Below, piece after piece: positions 63,329 through 64,000 of a DNA stretch of 64,000 nt. Under the pieces are notes generated by a model. That model saw only the letters and a list, made by a program, of their open reading frames with translations. It was not told the origin of the DNA and did not search any database. Numbering within the stretch: the stretch's first letter is position 1; every line of letters starts with the position of its first letter. Origin of the DNA: Oceanobacillus limi (lineage in GTDB: Bacteria > Bacillota > Bacilli > Bacillales > Amphibacillaceae). The stretch spans positions 62,001-126,000 of the forward strand of contig NZ_FOHE01000005.1 of assembly GCF_900111445.1 (NCBI RefSeq), in the 5' to 3' direction. A program made the position numbers and the translations under genes.

Positions 63329-64000
63329 ATGGCAGAAGTTAAATTGATAGCGTTAGATATGGACGGGACATTATTGAATCGTCAGGAAGAGGTTTCTAAT
63401 TATACAAAGCAAGTAATTGCTCAAGCGTTAGAAAAGGGTGTCCACGTTGTGCTTAGTACAGGACGATCGTTTAAGACCTGTTATCCCTATGCAGAAGATT
63501 TAAGCCTATCATCCTATCTCGTTACCTGTAACGGTGGAGAGATTTGGACGATGGAAAAAGAGTTATTGGAACAGCATTTATTGGATGCTTCTGCAATGGA
63601 GAAAATGTGGTACATGGGAGAAGAACTCGGTCTGGATCCATGGATGATCTCAACGGAAAACATCTATCGTGGGAATTGTCCAGCCGATTTTAAACAACAA
63701 AAATGGTTAAAATTCGGTTGTGATTCTCATGATAAAGATAAATTGGATCAACTAGTAAAAGATCTCTCCTATATGGAGGGACTTGAATTAACAAATTCTT
63801 TGCCTATGAATGTGGAAGTGAATCCAAAGGGTGTAAGTAAGGCGAGTGCACTGAGAAAGGTTTGCCAAAAGCTTAACATAACAATGGATAACGTAATGGC
63901 TGTTGGGGATAGCTTAAATGATATTAAAATGATTCAAGAAGCTGGTGTAGGCGTTGCAATGGGAAATGCACAAGAAGCAATCAAGAACGTTGCCAATCAT
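63329..64000 (+). CDS. HAD-superfamily phosphatase, Cof type (partial, runs off the window)
   Basis: The 224 codons present include the nucleophile motif DMDGTLLN (residues 10-17), the STGR motif II near residue 47, a Cof-type cap domain, the conserved Lys in VNPKGVSKASAL and the acidic motif GDSLNDIKMI near residue 191. The end lies beyond the window. Such enzymes dephosphorylate sugar phosphates or flavin precursors in the cytoplasm. An AAAGGAGG site fixes the start; it is coupled to the MFS gene upstream. Confidence 0.9.
   Translation, partial: MAEVKLIALDMDGTLLNRQEEVSNYTKQVIAQALEKGVHVVLSTGRSFKTCYPYAEDLSLSSYLVTCNGGEIWTMEKELLEQHLLDASAMEKMWYMGEELGLDPWMISTENIYRGNCPADFKQQKWLKFGCDSHDKDKLDQLVKDLSYMEGLELTNSLPMNVEVNPKGVSKASALRKVCQKLNITMDNVMAVGDSLNDIKMIQEAGVGVAMGNAQEAIKNVANH

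Overview
The window reads as the chromosome of a low-GC, motile, endospore-forming Firmicute of the Bacillaceae (Oceanobacillus/Virgibacillus-like by gene style). This rests on strong AGGAGG-type ribosome sites, sigma-D promoters with the GCCGATAT -10, a CsrA-type hag leader, a Spo0E-family gene, a BsrG/TxpA-like type I toxin, three cyclic-di-GMP-I riboswitches and PxpABC/Pcp genes. No rRNA, tRNA or CRISPR array was found.

Layout. 0-15.7 kb is metabolic and patchy: an amino-sugar kinase with a tandem GNAT and a serine hydrolase, an EamA exporter, a lipoprotein, a short-chain fatty acid transporter, a second serine hydrolase behind a duplicated leader, a Uma2 protein, a GNAT bracketed by repeats, a frameshifted helicase remnant, a type I toxin with two tandem antisense RNA units, and a sodium/solute symporter with a tiny partner ORF and a ureohydrolase. 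15.7-35.1 kb is a flagellar modification island: sulfotransferase, flagellin, Maf glycosyltransferase, a pseudaminic-acid-type pathway (pseB, pseC, pseF, a formyltransferase, pseI, pseG), a full PAPS cycle (CysD, CysNC, SLC13 permease, CysQ), and a second flagellin carrying a zinc metallopeptidase (flagellinolysin type). Sigma-D promoters precede both flagellins, the maf unit, the PAPS operon and probably the pse operon.

35-53.7 kb is a signalling region. Three c-di-GMP-I riboswitches, each followed by an intrinsic terminator, precede a LuxR regulator with motAB, a chemosensory operon (cheX-cheA-cheW-cheY-mcp-mcp), and a partner-switching operon (ATPase kinase, STAS, PP2C phosphatase, FapA-like protein, STAS). 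An EAL phosphodiesterase, a third receptor and a Spo0E-like phosphatase lie between them. 54-61.8 kb holds a TRAP-TAXI transporter whose binding protein has its two halves in reversed order, then an MFS carrier, 5-oxoprolinase (pxpB-pxpA-pxpC) and pyroglutamyl peptidase, a likely pyroglutamate salvage unit. The window ends with an MFS transporter and the start of a HAD phosphatase.

How it fits together. Sugar activation, glycosyl transfer and sulfate activation appear coupled to flagellin expression through sigma-D, suggesting flagellins that are glycosylated and perhaps sulfated. Neighbouring stator, chemotaxis and partner-switching genes are placed under c-di-GMP control. The most unusual items are the sulfation plus Pse plus flagellinolysin combination, the permuted TAXI protein, and the toxin locus with a solitary extra antisense unit. 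All functions come from motif reading; no database search was run.
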